Both the position numbers and the translations under genes were made by a program. Below are positions 53,867 to 64,000 of a stretch of DNA of 64,000 bases, in pieces; position 1 is the first letter of the stretch, and each line of letters starts with the position of its first letter. The stretch is from JAEUPI01 sp046348365. GTDB lineage: Bacteria; Pseudomonadota; Gammaproteobacteria; Burkholderiales; Burkholderiaceae_C. The stretch lies in NCBI GenBank assembly GCA_046348365.1, contig JAXMEL010000002.1:744001-808000 (forward strand). Direction: 5' to 3'. Under the pieces are notes generated by a model. The model was not told the origin of the DNA. It did not search any database and was given only the letters and a program-made list of their open reading frames with translations.

Positions 53867-56182
53867 ATGGTCGCCCGCTCGCACGCCAACGCCAAGCCCC
53901 TGTTGTCGCCCCAGCTGGTCGATGCCCCGCTGCTCGACCGGCTGTGCACGCGCTTCGTGCTCACGCTGACGCTGACGCATCCGGGCCGCTTCAACCTGCG
54001 GCGCGACTGCGCGAGCCTGATGGCGCTGGTGGGCCGCCACCTGGTGTGGCCGCCGCACGTGCTGGCGCGGCTGCGCCAGTACCTGGCGCGCCGCTGCGAG
54101 GGCAACGACCACTGGCGCGGCCACGAGGCGCTCTCCGATGCCGCCTTCATCGAACGCCACGGCACCTGGCGCGGTGCCTACGACGAGGGCACGCTGTACT
54201 TCTACCTCGACGAATACGCCAAGGATTCGCCGAAGGACGTGCAGGCCGTGCTCGCCGCCACCGCCGAATGGCTGCAGCGCGACCTGAAGAAGGCCTCGAC
54301 GCTGGTCGAGAAGAACATCGACGCGCTGGCGCATCTGCTGCAGCTCAACCCGGCCGAGCGCGCGCTGCTGCTGTACGGCACGCTGGCGCGTTACCAGCGC
54401 GAGCTGCGCGGGCTGCTGGTGGAGTTCAAGGTCGCCAATGCGCAGGAGGCCTACGCGGCGCTGGCCTCGGTGGCGGGGGTCGATCAGCGCGAGGTGGCCG
54501 ACGCGTTGCGCGCCGGCAGCCGGCTCGAGCGCATCGGCATGGTCGAGAACCTGCTGTCGGAGCACAACATCACCGACCTCGCCGACCTGATGAAGGTCAG
54601 CGAGCAGATGCCGCAGGTGTTGATGCGCGAATACCGCGGCCCCGACGAGCTGATGGCGGTGTTCACGCGGCCGTCGCGCAAGAGCGAGCTGGGCGCCGGC
54701 GACTTCGAGTTCGTCGCCGACGACGTGGGCGTGATCGTCGCGCTGCTGCGCAATGCCGTGGCGGGCAAGGAATGCGGCGTCAACGTGCTGCTGTACGGGC
54801 CGCCGGGCACCGGCAAGACCGAACTTGCGCGCGTGTGCGCGCAGGCCGCGGGGCTCACGCTGTACGAGGTGGAATCGGCCGACCGCGACGGCAATTCGCT
54901 GTCGGGCCGCGACCGCTACCGCTCGCTGCAGGTGAGCCAGGCCTTCCTGCGCGGCAGCCCCGACGTGGCGCTGCTGTTCGACGAGGTCGAAGACGTGTTC
55001 CCGCCGCTGTCGAGCGACGCCGCGCAGATCATGGCCCGCCTCGACGCGAGCGACGCGCCGCCCACCGGCAGCGTCAGCGGCAAGGCCTGGGTCAACCAGA
55101 TCCTCGAAACCAACCCGGTGCCGGTGATCTGGGTCACCAACCGCATCGAGCAGATCGACCCGGCGTTCCGCCGGCGCTTTCAGTACCACCTGGAGCTGAA
55201 GTCGCCGCCGCCCGGCGCGCGCGAGGCGCTGGTCACGCGCGCGCTGCAGGGCATCGAGGTCAGCCCCGCGTTCGCCGCGCGCCTGGCCGAGCGCAAGGCG
55301 CTCACGCCGGCGCAGGTGCGCACCGCGGTGCGCCTGGCGCGGCTCGCCGGTGGCGCCGGCGGCGCCGGCGAGATCGAATCGCTGATCGAGCGCCAGCTCG
55401 CGCATGCCGACCGCGCGCTCGGCCGCGCCAGCGAGGCCGCGAAGGGACAGCGCCCGCGCGTGACGACGTGGGACATCGAGCTGCTGAACGTGGAGACGCG
55501 CTTCGCGTTGCCGCGCATCGTCGAGGCGCTGCAGCGGCGCGGCCACGGCACGCTGTGCCTGCACGGCGCGCCGGGCACCGGCAAGACGGCGCTGGCCGAG
55601 CACATCGCGCAGGCGCTTGGGCGACCGCTGATGATCCGCCAGGCGAGCGACCTGGTGAGCAAGTTCGTCGGCGAGACCGAACAGAACATGGCGCGCATGT
55701 TCGAGGAGGCGCTCGCCGAGCAGGCCGTGCTGCTGCTCGACGAGGCCGACAGCTTCCTGCGCAACCGCCAGCGCGCCGAGCGCACCTACGAGATCACCGA
55801 AGTCAACGAGATGCTGCAGGGCATGGAGCGCTTCGCCGGCGTGTTCATCTGCACCACCAATCTGTTCGACGATCTCGATGCGGCGGCACTGCGCCGCTTC
55901 ACGTTCAAGATCCGCTTCCTGCCGCTCACGCAGCAGCAGCGCGAACGCATGTTCGTCGCCGAGGCGCTGGCCGGCGATGCCGGCGCGCTCGGCGACGAGC
56001 ACCGCCGGCGCCTCGCCAGGCTGGAGCAGCTGACGCCGGGTGATTTCGCCGCCGTGCAGCGGCAGGTCGAGCTGCTCGGCGCGGCCTTCGATGCCGACGA
56101 GTTCCTGTCGCAGCTCGAAGGCGAGCATCGCGTGAAGCCCGAGGTGCGCCACCGCGGCGCGCCGATGGGCTTCGTGCAGTAG
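53867..56182 (+). CDS. Tandem AAA ATPase
   Basis: 771 residues from the ATG at 53867 (MVARSHANAKPLL). After a ~270-residue N-terminal helical region come two AAA modules. The first has Walker A GPPGTGKTE, Walker B LLFDEVED and sensor/R-finger region WVTNRIEQIDPAFRRRF; the second has GAPGTGKTA, LLLDEADSF, ICTTNLFDDLDAAALRRF. Both are complete, so both probably hydrolyse ATP. Architecture resembles Cdc48-type or MoxR-type unfoldases but with an unfamiliar N-terminal domain; the gene stands alone. The function is unknown: protein remodelling is likely, the client is not. The upstream frame is antisense to nothing real and is disregarded. Confidence 0.85.
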   Translation: MVARSHANAKPLLSPQLVDAPLLDRLCTRFVLTLTLTHPGRFNLRRDCASLMALVGRHLVWPPHVLARLRQYLARRCEGNDHWRGHEALSDAAFIERHGTWRGAYDEGTLYFYLDEYAKDSPKDVQAVLAATAEWLQRDLKKASTLVEKNIDALAHLLQLNPAERALLLYGTLARYQRELRGLLVEFKVANAQEAYAALASVAGVDQREVADALRAGSRLERIGMVENLLSEHNITDLADLMKVSEQMPQVLMREYRGPDELMAVFTRPSRKSELGAGDFEFVADDVGVIVALLRNAVAGKECGVNVLLYGPPGTGKTELARVCAQAAGLTLYEVESADRDGNSLSGRDRYRSLQVSQAFLRGSPDVALLFDEVEDVFPPLSSDAAQIMARLDASDAPPTGSVSGKAWVNQILETNPVPVIWVTNRIEQIDPAFRRRFQYHLELKSPPPGAREALVTRALQGIEVSPAFAARLAERKALTPAQVRTAVRLARLAGGAGGAGEIESLIERQLAHADRALGRASEAAKGQRPRVTTWDIELLNVETRFALPRIVEALQRRGHGTLCLHGAPGTGKTALAEHIAQALGRPLMIRQASDLVSKFVGETEQNMARMFEEALAEQAVLLLDEADSFLRNRQRAERTYEITEVNEMLQGMERFAGVFICTTNLFDDLDAAALRRFTFKIRFLPLTQQQRERMFVAEALAGDAGALGDEHRRRLARLEQLTPGDFAAVQRQVELLGAAFDADEFLSQLEGEHRVKPEVRHRGAPMGFVQ

Positions 56183-56368
56183 CGCCCGCGCGCACGCGAA
56201 CAAGCTCTCGATTTCGCGTCGCACCCCGCGGACGAGGGGCCTGCCCGCGCTCGCGGATCGCAGGCGCCGCGTGGTGTTTGTCACCGTAATTCCGCCCGGT
56301 GGGCGAAGGCGATCGGGACAATTTGCAGCACTTGTTCCGCCTCAGTTGCGACGCGCCGACCGCCGCCC

Positions 56369-58495
56369 ATGATCGATCCGGATATCCGACCGCTGCTCAC
56401 CTTGCTGGCCATGCTGGTGGCGGGCCTCACGTCGACCGTGCTGATGCACGCGCTGCGCACCACGCGCTCGGCCGACGCGATGATCGGCTGGAGCTGGGTG
56501 CTCGGCGGCGCGGTGGCGGTGGGCACCGGCCTGTGGTCGGCGCAATCGCTGGCCCTGCTGTCGGGCCGCACCGCGGTCGGCGCCGTGTACGGCTTGAAGT
56601 GGATCGCTGCCGCCTGGGCGGTGTGCGTGGCCGCCGCGGGCGCCACGCTGCTGCTGGCCCAGCAGCTGCACGCCTCGCGCTCGCGCGCCTTGCTGATGCC
56701 CTGGGTGATCGGCCTCGTGATGGGTTCGGCGATGCTGGCGGCGGTGCGGCTGCTGCCGGCCGGCTCCGGCGCTCCGGTGTGGCATCCCGGCTGGGGCATG
56801 GCGGCGGTGGCGATGCTGCTGGTCAGCGCCGCGCTGACGCTGTGGTGGCTCGACACGCCGGCGGCCACCGCGACGCATGACGGCTCCACCGCGCAGACAG
56901 CCACCGGCGTCGGTGTGCTGGGTGTCGGCCTGGCCTGCGCGCACGCCATGGCGATGCAGGCGGTGCATTTCGCCGACGCGCCGCCGCTCGGCGCCGAAGG
57001 CCTCGACGCGTCGGGCCTGACGCTCGCCGCCTCGGTGGGCGCGCTCGCGGTGGCGATGGCGCTGCTCAGCGTGTGGGTCGAGGCTCGCAACCGCGCGCGC
57101 ACGCATACGCTGGCCAACTCGCTCGACGAGGCCAACACGCAGCTGCGCCGCCAGGCTTTCTGCGATCCGCTGACGACGCTGCCCAACCGGCTGCTGTTCG
57201 AGGAACGCCTGCAGCAGACGCTCAAGCGCGTGGGCCGCGCACCGAGCGCGATGGCGGTGCTGTTCATCGACCTCGACGGCTTCAAGCCGATCAACGATTC
57301 CTTCGGCCACGCCGCCGGCGACGTGGTGCTGCGCGAGGTGGGCGAGCGGCTGCTGGCGCTGGCCGGCCAGCACGGCACCGCGGCGCGCGTGGGCGGCGAC
57401 GAATTCCTGCTGCTGGTGCCCGGCCCCGGCGGCCAGGACGGCGCTGCCGCCGCCGCGCAGCATGTGCTGCAGGCGCTCGGCCGGCCCTATCGGCTGCCCA
57501 ACCGCGGCGAGGTGAAACTCTCGTGCTCGATCGGCATCGCGCTGTTCCCCGAGCATGGCTCGACGGCCAAGTTGATCGCCAACGCCGACGCCGCGATGTA
57601 CGCAGCCAAGCGCACCGGCGGCTCGACCTACGCCTTCTTCGAGGCCCGCATGGACCTCGACGTGCGCGAGCAGGTCGAGATGCAGAACGACCTGCGCCTG
57701 GCCATCGAGCGCAAGCAGCTGCAGCTGTACTTCCAGCCCAAGATCCATGCCGCATCGGGCCAGGTCACCGGCGTCGAGGCGCTGATCCGCTGGGACCATC
57801 CCACGCGCGGCCTGATCAGCCCCGAGGTGTTCATCCCGGTGGCCGAGCGCTTCGGCCTGATCGGCAGCATCGGCAACTGGGTGATCGAGGAGGCCTGCCA
57901 CCAGATCCGCCAGTGGCTGGACCTCGGGCTGCGCATGCGCGTGGCGGTGAACCTGTCGATGCACCAGCTGCGCCAGGACGATCTGGTGCCGCGCATCCGC
58001 CGCGCGCTGGAGGCGCACCGCGTCGATCCGGGGCTGCTGACCTTCGAGATCACCGAATCGGTGGCGATGGAAGACACGCAGGCCACGATGCGCTCGTTCG
58101 GCCACCTGGCGCGCGTGGGTGCGTCGCTGTCGATCGACGATTTCGGCACCGGCTACTCGAGCCTGGCCTACCTGCGCAAGCTGCCGGCACGGCAGCTGAA
58201 GATCGACCGCGGCTTCGTGGCCGACATCGAGCACAGCTCCGACGCGCTGGCGGTGGTCGACGCGGTGATCAAGCTCGCCCACGCGCTCGGCCTCAAGGTG
58301 GTGGCCGAGGGCGTGGAGACCGAGAACCAGCGCGACATCCTGCTCGGCCTGCGCTGCGACGAGCTGCAGGGCTACCTGTTTGCCAAGCCGATGCCGGCCA
58401 AGCTGCTCACGCTGTGGGCAATGGACGAGGACTCCCACGAGATCGAGTTCCGCCACTCGCTGTTCCAGCACCAGTTCTCCAACTCGGTGCAGTAG
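56369..58495 (+). CDS. GGDEF-EAL c-di-GMP protein with degenerate MHYT-like sensor
   Basis: 708 residues. The N-terminal ~235 residues hold seven hydrophobic segments with an MHYT-like layout, but the copper/gas-binding motif is degenerate: GTGLWSAQSLAL (52-62) replaces the usual SMHFIGM and HAMAMQAVHF (192-201) only partly matches. The GGDEF domain is intact at the active site (GGDEF, 342-346) but lacks the upstream RxxD inhibitory site. The EAL domain is complete: EAL (470-472), DDFGTGYSS, KIDRGFV and EGVETE. It may therefore make and degrade c-di-GMP, with a membrane sensor input. It stands alone on the plus strand. Confidence 0.9.
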   Translation: MIDPDIRPLLTLLAMLVAGLTSTVLMHALRTTRSADAMIGWSWVLGGAVAVGTGLWSAQSLALLSGRTAVGAVYGLKWIAAAWAVCVAAAGATLLLAQQLHASRSRALLMPWVIGLVMGSAMLAAVRLLPAGSGAPVWHPGWGMAAVAMLLVSAALTLWWLDTPAATATHDGSTAQTATGVGVLGVGLACAHAMAMQAVHFADAPPLGAEGLDASGLTLAASVGALAVAMALLSVWVEARNRARTHTLANSLDEANTQLRRQAFCDPLTTLPNRLLFEERLQQTLKRVGRAPSAMAVLFIDLDGFKPINDSFGHAAGDVVLREVGERLLALAGQHGTAARVGGDEFLLLVPGPGGQDGAAAAAQHVLQALGRPYRLPNRGEVKLSCSIGIALFPEHGSTAKLIANADAAMYAAKRTGGSTYAFFEARMDLDVREQVEMQNDLRLAIERKQLQLYFQPKIHAASGQVTGVEALIRWDHPTRGLISPEVFIPVAERFGLIGSIGNWVIEEACHQIRQWLDLGLRMRVAVNLSMHQLRQDDLVPRIRRALEAHRVDPGLLTFEITESVAMEDTQATMRSFGHLARVGASLSIDDFGTGYSSLAYLRKLPARQLKIDRGFVADIEHSSDALAVVDAVIKLAHALGLKVVAEGVETENQRDILLGLRCDELQGYLFAKPMPAKLLTLWAMDEDSHEIEFRHSLFQHQFSNSVQ

Positions 58496-58539
58496 CCACC
58501 GTGTAGGCAAGGCCGCGCGCCGGTTCCTACAATTGCGCG

Positions 58540-59589
58540 ATGAACCGCCCGCCCTACACCCGCGCCGCCAGCCTGCCGGCGCTGCTGCAGCAGCGCATCG
58601 TGATCATCGACGGTGCCATGGGCACCATGATCCAGCGCCACGCCCTGGGCGAGGCCGAGTTCCGCGGCGAGCGCTTCAAGGACCACGCGAAGGACCTCAA
58701 GGGCAACAACGACCTGCTGTCGCTCACGCGGCCGGCGGTGGTGCGCGCGATCCACGACGCCTACCTCGCCGCGGGCGCCGACATCATCGAGACCAACACC
58801 TTCGGCGCCACGCGCATCGCGCAGGAAGACTACGCGCTCGCCGACGCGGCGCGCGAGATGAACGTCGCTGCCGCCCGGCTCGCGCGCGAGGCGGTCGATG
58901 CCGTGGCCACGCCCGAGCGGCCGCGCTTCGTAGCCGGCGCGCTCGGCCCCACGCCGCGCACCGCGAGCATCAGCCCCGACGTGAACGACCCCGGTGCGCG
59001 CAACACCAGCTTCGAGGAGCTGCGCGCGGCGTATCACGAGCAGGCGTCCGGCCTGCTCGAAGGCGGGGCCGATCTCTTTCTCGTCGAGACGATCTTCGAC
59101 ACGCTCAACGCCAAGGCCGCGATCTTCGCGCTCGAGGAGCTGATGGAGTCCAGCGGCGAGCGGCTGCCGGTGATCATCTCGGGCACGGTCACCGACGCCT
59201 CAGGGCGCATCCTCTCGGGGCAGACGGTGCCGGCGTTCTGGCATTCGGTGCGCCACGCGCGGCCGATCGCGGTGGGCCTGAACTGCGCGCTCGGCGCGGC
59301 GCTGATGCGCCCGTACCTGGAGGAGCTGGCCAAGGTCGCGGCCGACACCTGGATCAGCTGCTACCCCAACGCCGGCCTGCCCAACCCGATGAGCGAGACC
59401 GGCTTCGACGAGACGCCGGCCGTCACCGGCGGCCTGATGGAGGAGTTCGCGCGCGCGGGCTTCCTCAACATCGCCGGCGGCTGCTGCGGCACGACGCCGC
59501 AGCACATCGCCGAGATCGCCCGGCGCGTCTCGGCCTACCGCCCGCGCGGGCGGCACGACCCGCTGCTGCGCGATCTGGTCGCGGCCTGA
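58540..59589 (+). CDS. metH: Methionine synthase, N-terminal homocysteine-binding part
   Basis: 349 residues, corresponding to the first domain of cobalamin-dependent methionine synthase. The Zn/homocysteine ligands appear in GLNCALGA (first Cys) and GGCCGTTPQHI (two Cys), and the N-terminus VIIDGAMGTMIQRH is typical. The pterin, cobalamin and reactivation domains are absent here and are found in the gene at 60451. An oppositely oriented lipoprotein gene separates the halves. Splitting metH this way is known in several Burkholderiales. The product must work as a separate subunit that presents homocysteine to the methylcobalamin protein. Confidence 0.94.
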   Translation: MNRPPYTRAASLPALLQQRIVIIDGAMGTMIQRHALGEAEFRGERFKDHAKDLKGNNDLLSLTRPAVVRAIHDAYLAAGADIIETNTFGATRIAQEDYALADAAREMNVAAARLAREAVDAVATPERPRFVAGALGPTPRTASISPDVNDPGARNTSFEELRAAYHEQASGLLEGGADLFLVETIFDTLNAKAAIFALEELMESSGERLPVIISGTVTDASGRILSGQTVPAFWHSVRHARPIAVGLNCALGAALMRPYLEELAKVAADTWISCYPNAGLPNPMSETGFDETPAVTGGLMEEFARAGFLNIAGGCCGTTPQHIAEIARRVSAYRPRGRHDPLLRDLVAA

Positions 59590-59620
59590 GCGCGGCGCAC
59601 TGTCTTCACTTCGATTCACT

Positions 59621-60178
59621 TCAAGGCTTCGCCGGCGGCTTGCTGCCCGGGAACGCGCCCTTGGGCGGCGGCAATGCGCTGTCGTCGAGCTTGTCGATGG
59701 CCACCGGCCCGGGCACCACGCGCATCAGCACGCTGTCGTCGGGCGGCGCGGCGATCGTCGACACGCGCAGCGCGAGCACGCCCTTGCCGGTGAGGTAGCT
59801 GCGCATCGCGCCGGCGCGTGCGGCAGCGCCGGGCGCGCCGACCTGCACCTTAGCGCTGGGCTGGCGCGCCAGCGTGGCCGAGACCTTGTCCATCACCGCG
59901 CGCAGCGGCGGCTTCGGCGTGGCGGACGATGCGTCGAACGAGAACTCCATCGGCACCGTGACCCGCATCGCGCCGTCGGGCTCGGCGGCCACGCCCACCG
60001 GCGTGCCCTCGAACAGCGAGCGCATCCAGCGCACCTCGCCGGCCAGCACGGTGGGCGACGGCTGCCCCGGCCGCGGCGGCTCGGCACCCGGCGCGGTGCC
60101 GGGCGTCGTCACCTGCGAGGCGCAGCCGCCCAGCAGCGCCGCGGCCGCGAGGCCCAGCCGCCAGTCGATCACGCTCAT
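59621..60178 (-). CDS. Lipoprotein of unknown function, between the metH parts
   Basis: 185 residues. Lipobox LLGGC after a hydrophobic stretch (LGLAAAALLGGCAS) marks it as a lipoprotein, then a Pro-rich linker and a folded part beginning at about residue 48 (LAGEVRWMRSLFEGTP). The C-terminal half has a periodicity (LRAVMDKVSATLARQPSAKVQVGAP, AGAMRSYLTGKGV) reminiscent of OmpA-like peptidoglycan-binding domains, but I see no clear family motif. It is opposite in orientation to both metH parts and lies in the split, so its presence there may be an insertion or the remnant of a rearrangement. Confidence 0.7.
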   Translation of the reverse strand: MSVIDWRLGLAAAALLGGCASQVTTPGTAPGAEPPRPGQPSPTVLAGEVRWMRSLFEGTPVGVAAEPDGAMRVTVPMEFSFDASSATPKPPLRAVMDKVSATLARQPSAKVQVGAPGAAARAGAMRSYLTGKGVLALRVSTIAAPPDDSVLMRVVPGPVAIDKLDDSALPPPKGAFPGSKPPAKP

Positions 60179-60262
60179 CTGTTGTTGCTCCTTCGCGGTC
60201 CGGCCGCCACATCCCTGCGGACCAGGGTGTCGCCGCAGTGTCGCTCAATCGCCATAGACACA

Positions 60263-60268
60263 TAGAAT
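60263..60268 (+). promoter_or_regulatory. Possible -10 box before the SAH riboswitch
   Basis: TAGAAT lies 8 b before the first base-paired residue of the riboswitch at 60277, the right distance for a sigma-70 -10 element with transcription starting near 60275. No convincing -35 (TTGACA-like) sits 17 b upstream. Confidence 0.3.
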
Positions 60269-60276
60269 GCCGGCTC

Positions 60277-60374
60277 GGTTCGAGGAGCGTTGCAACGGTG
60301 TGCCACAGGCCGCCGCCAGGCTCGGGCCGGATGCCGCCGGGCCGCGGGCCCGCTGCATCGTGCAACGGCGCTCA
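60277..60374 (+). promoter_or_regulatory. S-adenosylhomocysteine (SAH) riboswitch
   Basis: The conserved blocks are CGAGGAGCGTTGCAAC at 60281-60296, CCAGGCTCG near 60318-60326 and GCAACGGCGCTCA at 60362-60374. GGTTCGAG (60277-60284) pairs with CTCGGGCC further on to give P1, and GGCGCTCA can form the H-type pseudoknot with the GAGCG segment, as in the Ralstonia structure. SAH riboswitches turn genes on when the toxic methylation by-product accumulates; metH and ahcY are their usual targets, and here the methionine synthase activation/cobalamin part follows 76 b later. Confidence 0.88.
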
Positions 60375-60412
60375 CCCCGGCCGCCGCCGCGGCCTTCGCG
60401 GGTGAGCCCCGC
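60370..60412 (+). promoter_or_regulatory. Expression-platform alternative stems of the SAH riboswitch
   Basis: GCTCACCC (60370-60377), part of the ligand pseudoknot strand, can instead pair with GGGTGAGC (60400-60407). That competes with a small hairpin GCGGG (60398-60402) / CCCGC (60408-60412). The mutually exclusive pairings suggest how SAH binding could be converted into altered translation or termination. Confidence 0.5.
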
Positions 60413-60450
60413 AGGACATCGCGGCCAAGGCCCGCTGGAGTGTCCGCGCG

Positions 60451-63204
<2,754 letters not shown>

Positions 63205-63219
63205 CGTTTCGCCACGGGC

Positions 63220-64000
63220 TCAGTGCGTGATGGCTCGCCGCAGCTGGGCGGCCACGTCGAGCCCATCGAGTTTGCGTTCGACCATGACGAATACGCAGCG
63301 GCCTGCGCTCGCTCGTGCCCAGGCGCTTCCGATGGCACGCTTTTCGCGCGAGTCGTCGTTGGTGGCGTAGGCCTCGCCTTTGTACTCGACGACAAACAGA
63401 CGGCCGTCGTTCAGTTCGGCCACGAAGTCGGGATAGAAGTAGTCGCTCGCCGTCGGCAGCCAGAAGGAGAAATTCTCCTGCTTCTCGATATTGCGCACCC
63501 AATGCTTGACCTCGGCCATCGCATCGAGTGCCTTCGCGCACTCGAACTCCTCGCCCTTGGCCTTGAGCGAATGGATCACCTCGAAGTAGTGCTTGCCGAA
63601 GGAGTAGCGGCCGACGTAAGGCTGGCGGGCCGGGTAGACACCCGGCTTGAAGCTGAATTGCCAGGCCGGCGCGAGCCCCGTGGTCCAGCCGTCGGGCGCC
63701 ATGCCCTCGAGCACCAGCTGGTCGAAGCCGCGACGGCGCGCGCGTTCGCGCAGATCGTCGATACGCCGGGAAGCTGCCTGCGCCACGATCTGCCGCGCGC
63801 GCAGCAGTGAGGTCAGGCTGTGGCCGGCCTGAGAGCACAGGCTTCCCACGAGCGCCGCTGTCCACGCGCGCAGCTCTGCTTCGGTCAATCCGGGTTGCCG
63901 CAGCGCCTGCACCAGCCAGTGCACGAGGTCGGTCTCGGTTGCGTCCATCGCTACCGCGTCGAGCGAGAGCTGAGCGTCGTCAGCCGCCTTGCGCAGCGCC
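63220..64000 (-). CDS. Type III restriction enzyme Res subunit/helicase, C-terminal part (5' end off window)
   Basis: The frame is open to the right window edge, so the gene continues beyond it; 260 residues are visible. The C-terminal ~150 residues look like the endonuclease domain of type III restriction Res proteins: KHWVRNIEKQENFSFWLPTASDYFYPDF, then FVVEYKGE (the PD-(D/E)xK-like pair D/ExK) and the usual ending RCVFVMV. The helicase motifs would lie in the unseen upstream part. Type III Res needs a Mod partner for DNA methylation; a mod gene would be expected to the right. Alternatively it is a related DEAD helicase with nuclease tail from another defence system. Confidence 0.7.
   Translation of the reverse strand, partial: ALRKAADDAQLSLDAVAMDATETDLVHWLVQALRQPGLTEAELRAWTAALVGSLCSQAGHSLTSLLRARQIVAQAASRRIDDLRERARRRGFDQLVLEGMAPDGWTTGLAPAWQFSFKPGVYPARQPYVGRYSFGKHYFEVIHSLKAKGEEFECAKALDAMAEVKHWVRNIEKQENFSFWLPTASDYFYPDFVAELNDGRLFVVEYKGEAYATNDDSREKRAIGSAWARASAGRCVFVMVERKLDGLDVAAQLRRAITH

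Noticed and set aside
60281..60300. GGTTCGA-like sequence that could suggest a tRNA T-arm
   Set aside because: It belongs to the SAH riboswitch core; no acceptor stem or anticodon arm can be built.

Overview
This is about 64 kb of high-GC chromosome with dense coding on both strands. It most likely comes from a betaproteobacterium of the order Burkholderiales. The pointers are a PhaM-type PHA granule protein, DUF3567 and DUF3108 proteins, methionine synthase split into two genes, an S-adenosylhomocysteine (SAH) riboswitch, and a GC-rich intergenic repeat of the kind common in Comamonadaceae and relatives. I saw no rRNA or tRNA gene, CRISPR array, insertion sequence or prophage. No gene-free stretch is longer than 300 bases; the longest (19175-19428, 254 b) shows nothing I can name. 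The species assignment is inference.

Left part (1-11.1 kb): a tungsten/molybdenum locus. On the minus strand are an AorABC-type tungsten aldehyde oxidoreductase (ferredoxin subunit, catalytic subunit, and an FAD subunit cut by the window edge) and a TupBCA tungstate ABC importer. Diverging from these are moeA and a coxSLM set encoding a form II CO-dehydrogenase-like molybdenum hydroxylase. The same palindrome, TATGCA-N6-TGCATA, occurs three times: before aorA, between tupB and moeA, and before coxS. This suggests one unrecognised metal- or substrate-responsive regulator for the whole locus. Accessory genes coxD (11.2 kb), coxE and coxG (19.4-21.2 kb) lie further right, separated by unrelated catabolic genes.

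Middle (11-30 kb): enoyl-CoA hydratase, SDR, MFS transporter, DUF302, DUF202, a GDT1-type cation exporter, an M20 amidohydrolase, acyl-CoA dehydrogenase, a DSD1/alanine-racemase-fold PLP protein, a pair of polytopic membrane proteins (DUF2157; DUF4401/GDYXXLXY), glpK with an in-frame amber codon, divergent glpD, rlpA and a DMT transporter.

30-39 kb: a trans-envelope Ser/Thr phosphorylation cassette. A minus-strand unit encodes two small exported proteins, an FHA-transmembrane-trypsin protease, a PP2C phosphatase, a membrane Ser/Thr kinase and a lipoprotein. Next to it is an ECF sigma factor convergent with a second, non-RD membrane kinase. A 29-bp near-identical promoter-like repeat precedes two genes of the unit and is the candidate sigma target.

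39-44 kb: a 1072-residue self-sufficient reductive dehalogenase (RdhA fused to a flavin/[2Fe-2S] reductase) followed by an exported protein of unknown function.

44-64 kb: a glcD-glcE-methyltransferase-glcF operon, FIST protein, PhaM, TraB/GumN, FAH-family hydrolase, DUF3108, DUF3567, a tandem AAA ATPase, a GGDEF-EAL protein with a degenerate MHYT-like sensor, methionine synthase in two parts (the second behind an SAH riboswitch), and at the right edge the C-terminal end of a probable type III restriction/helicase subunit.
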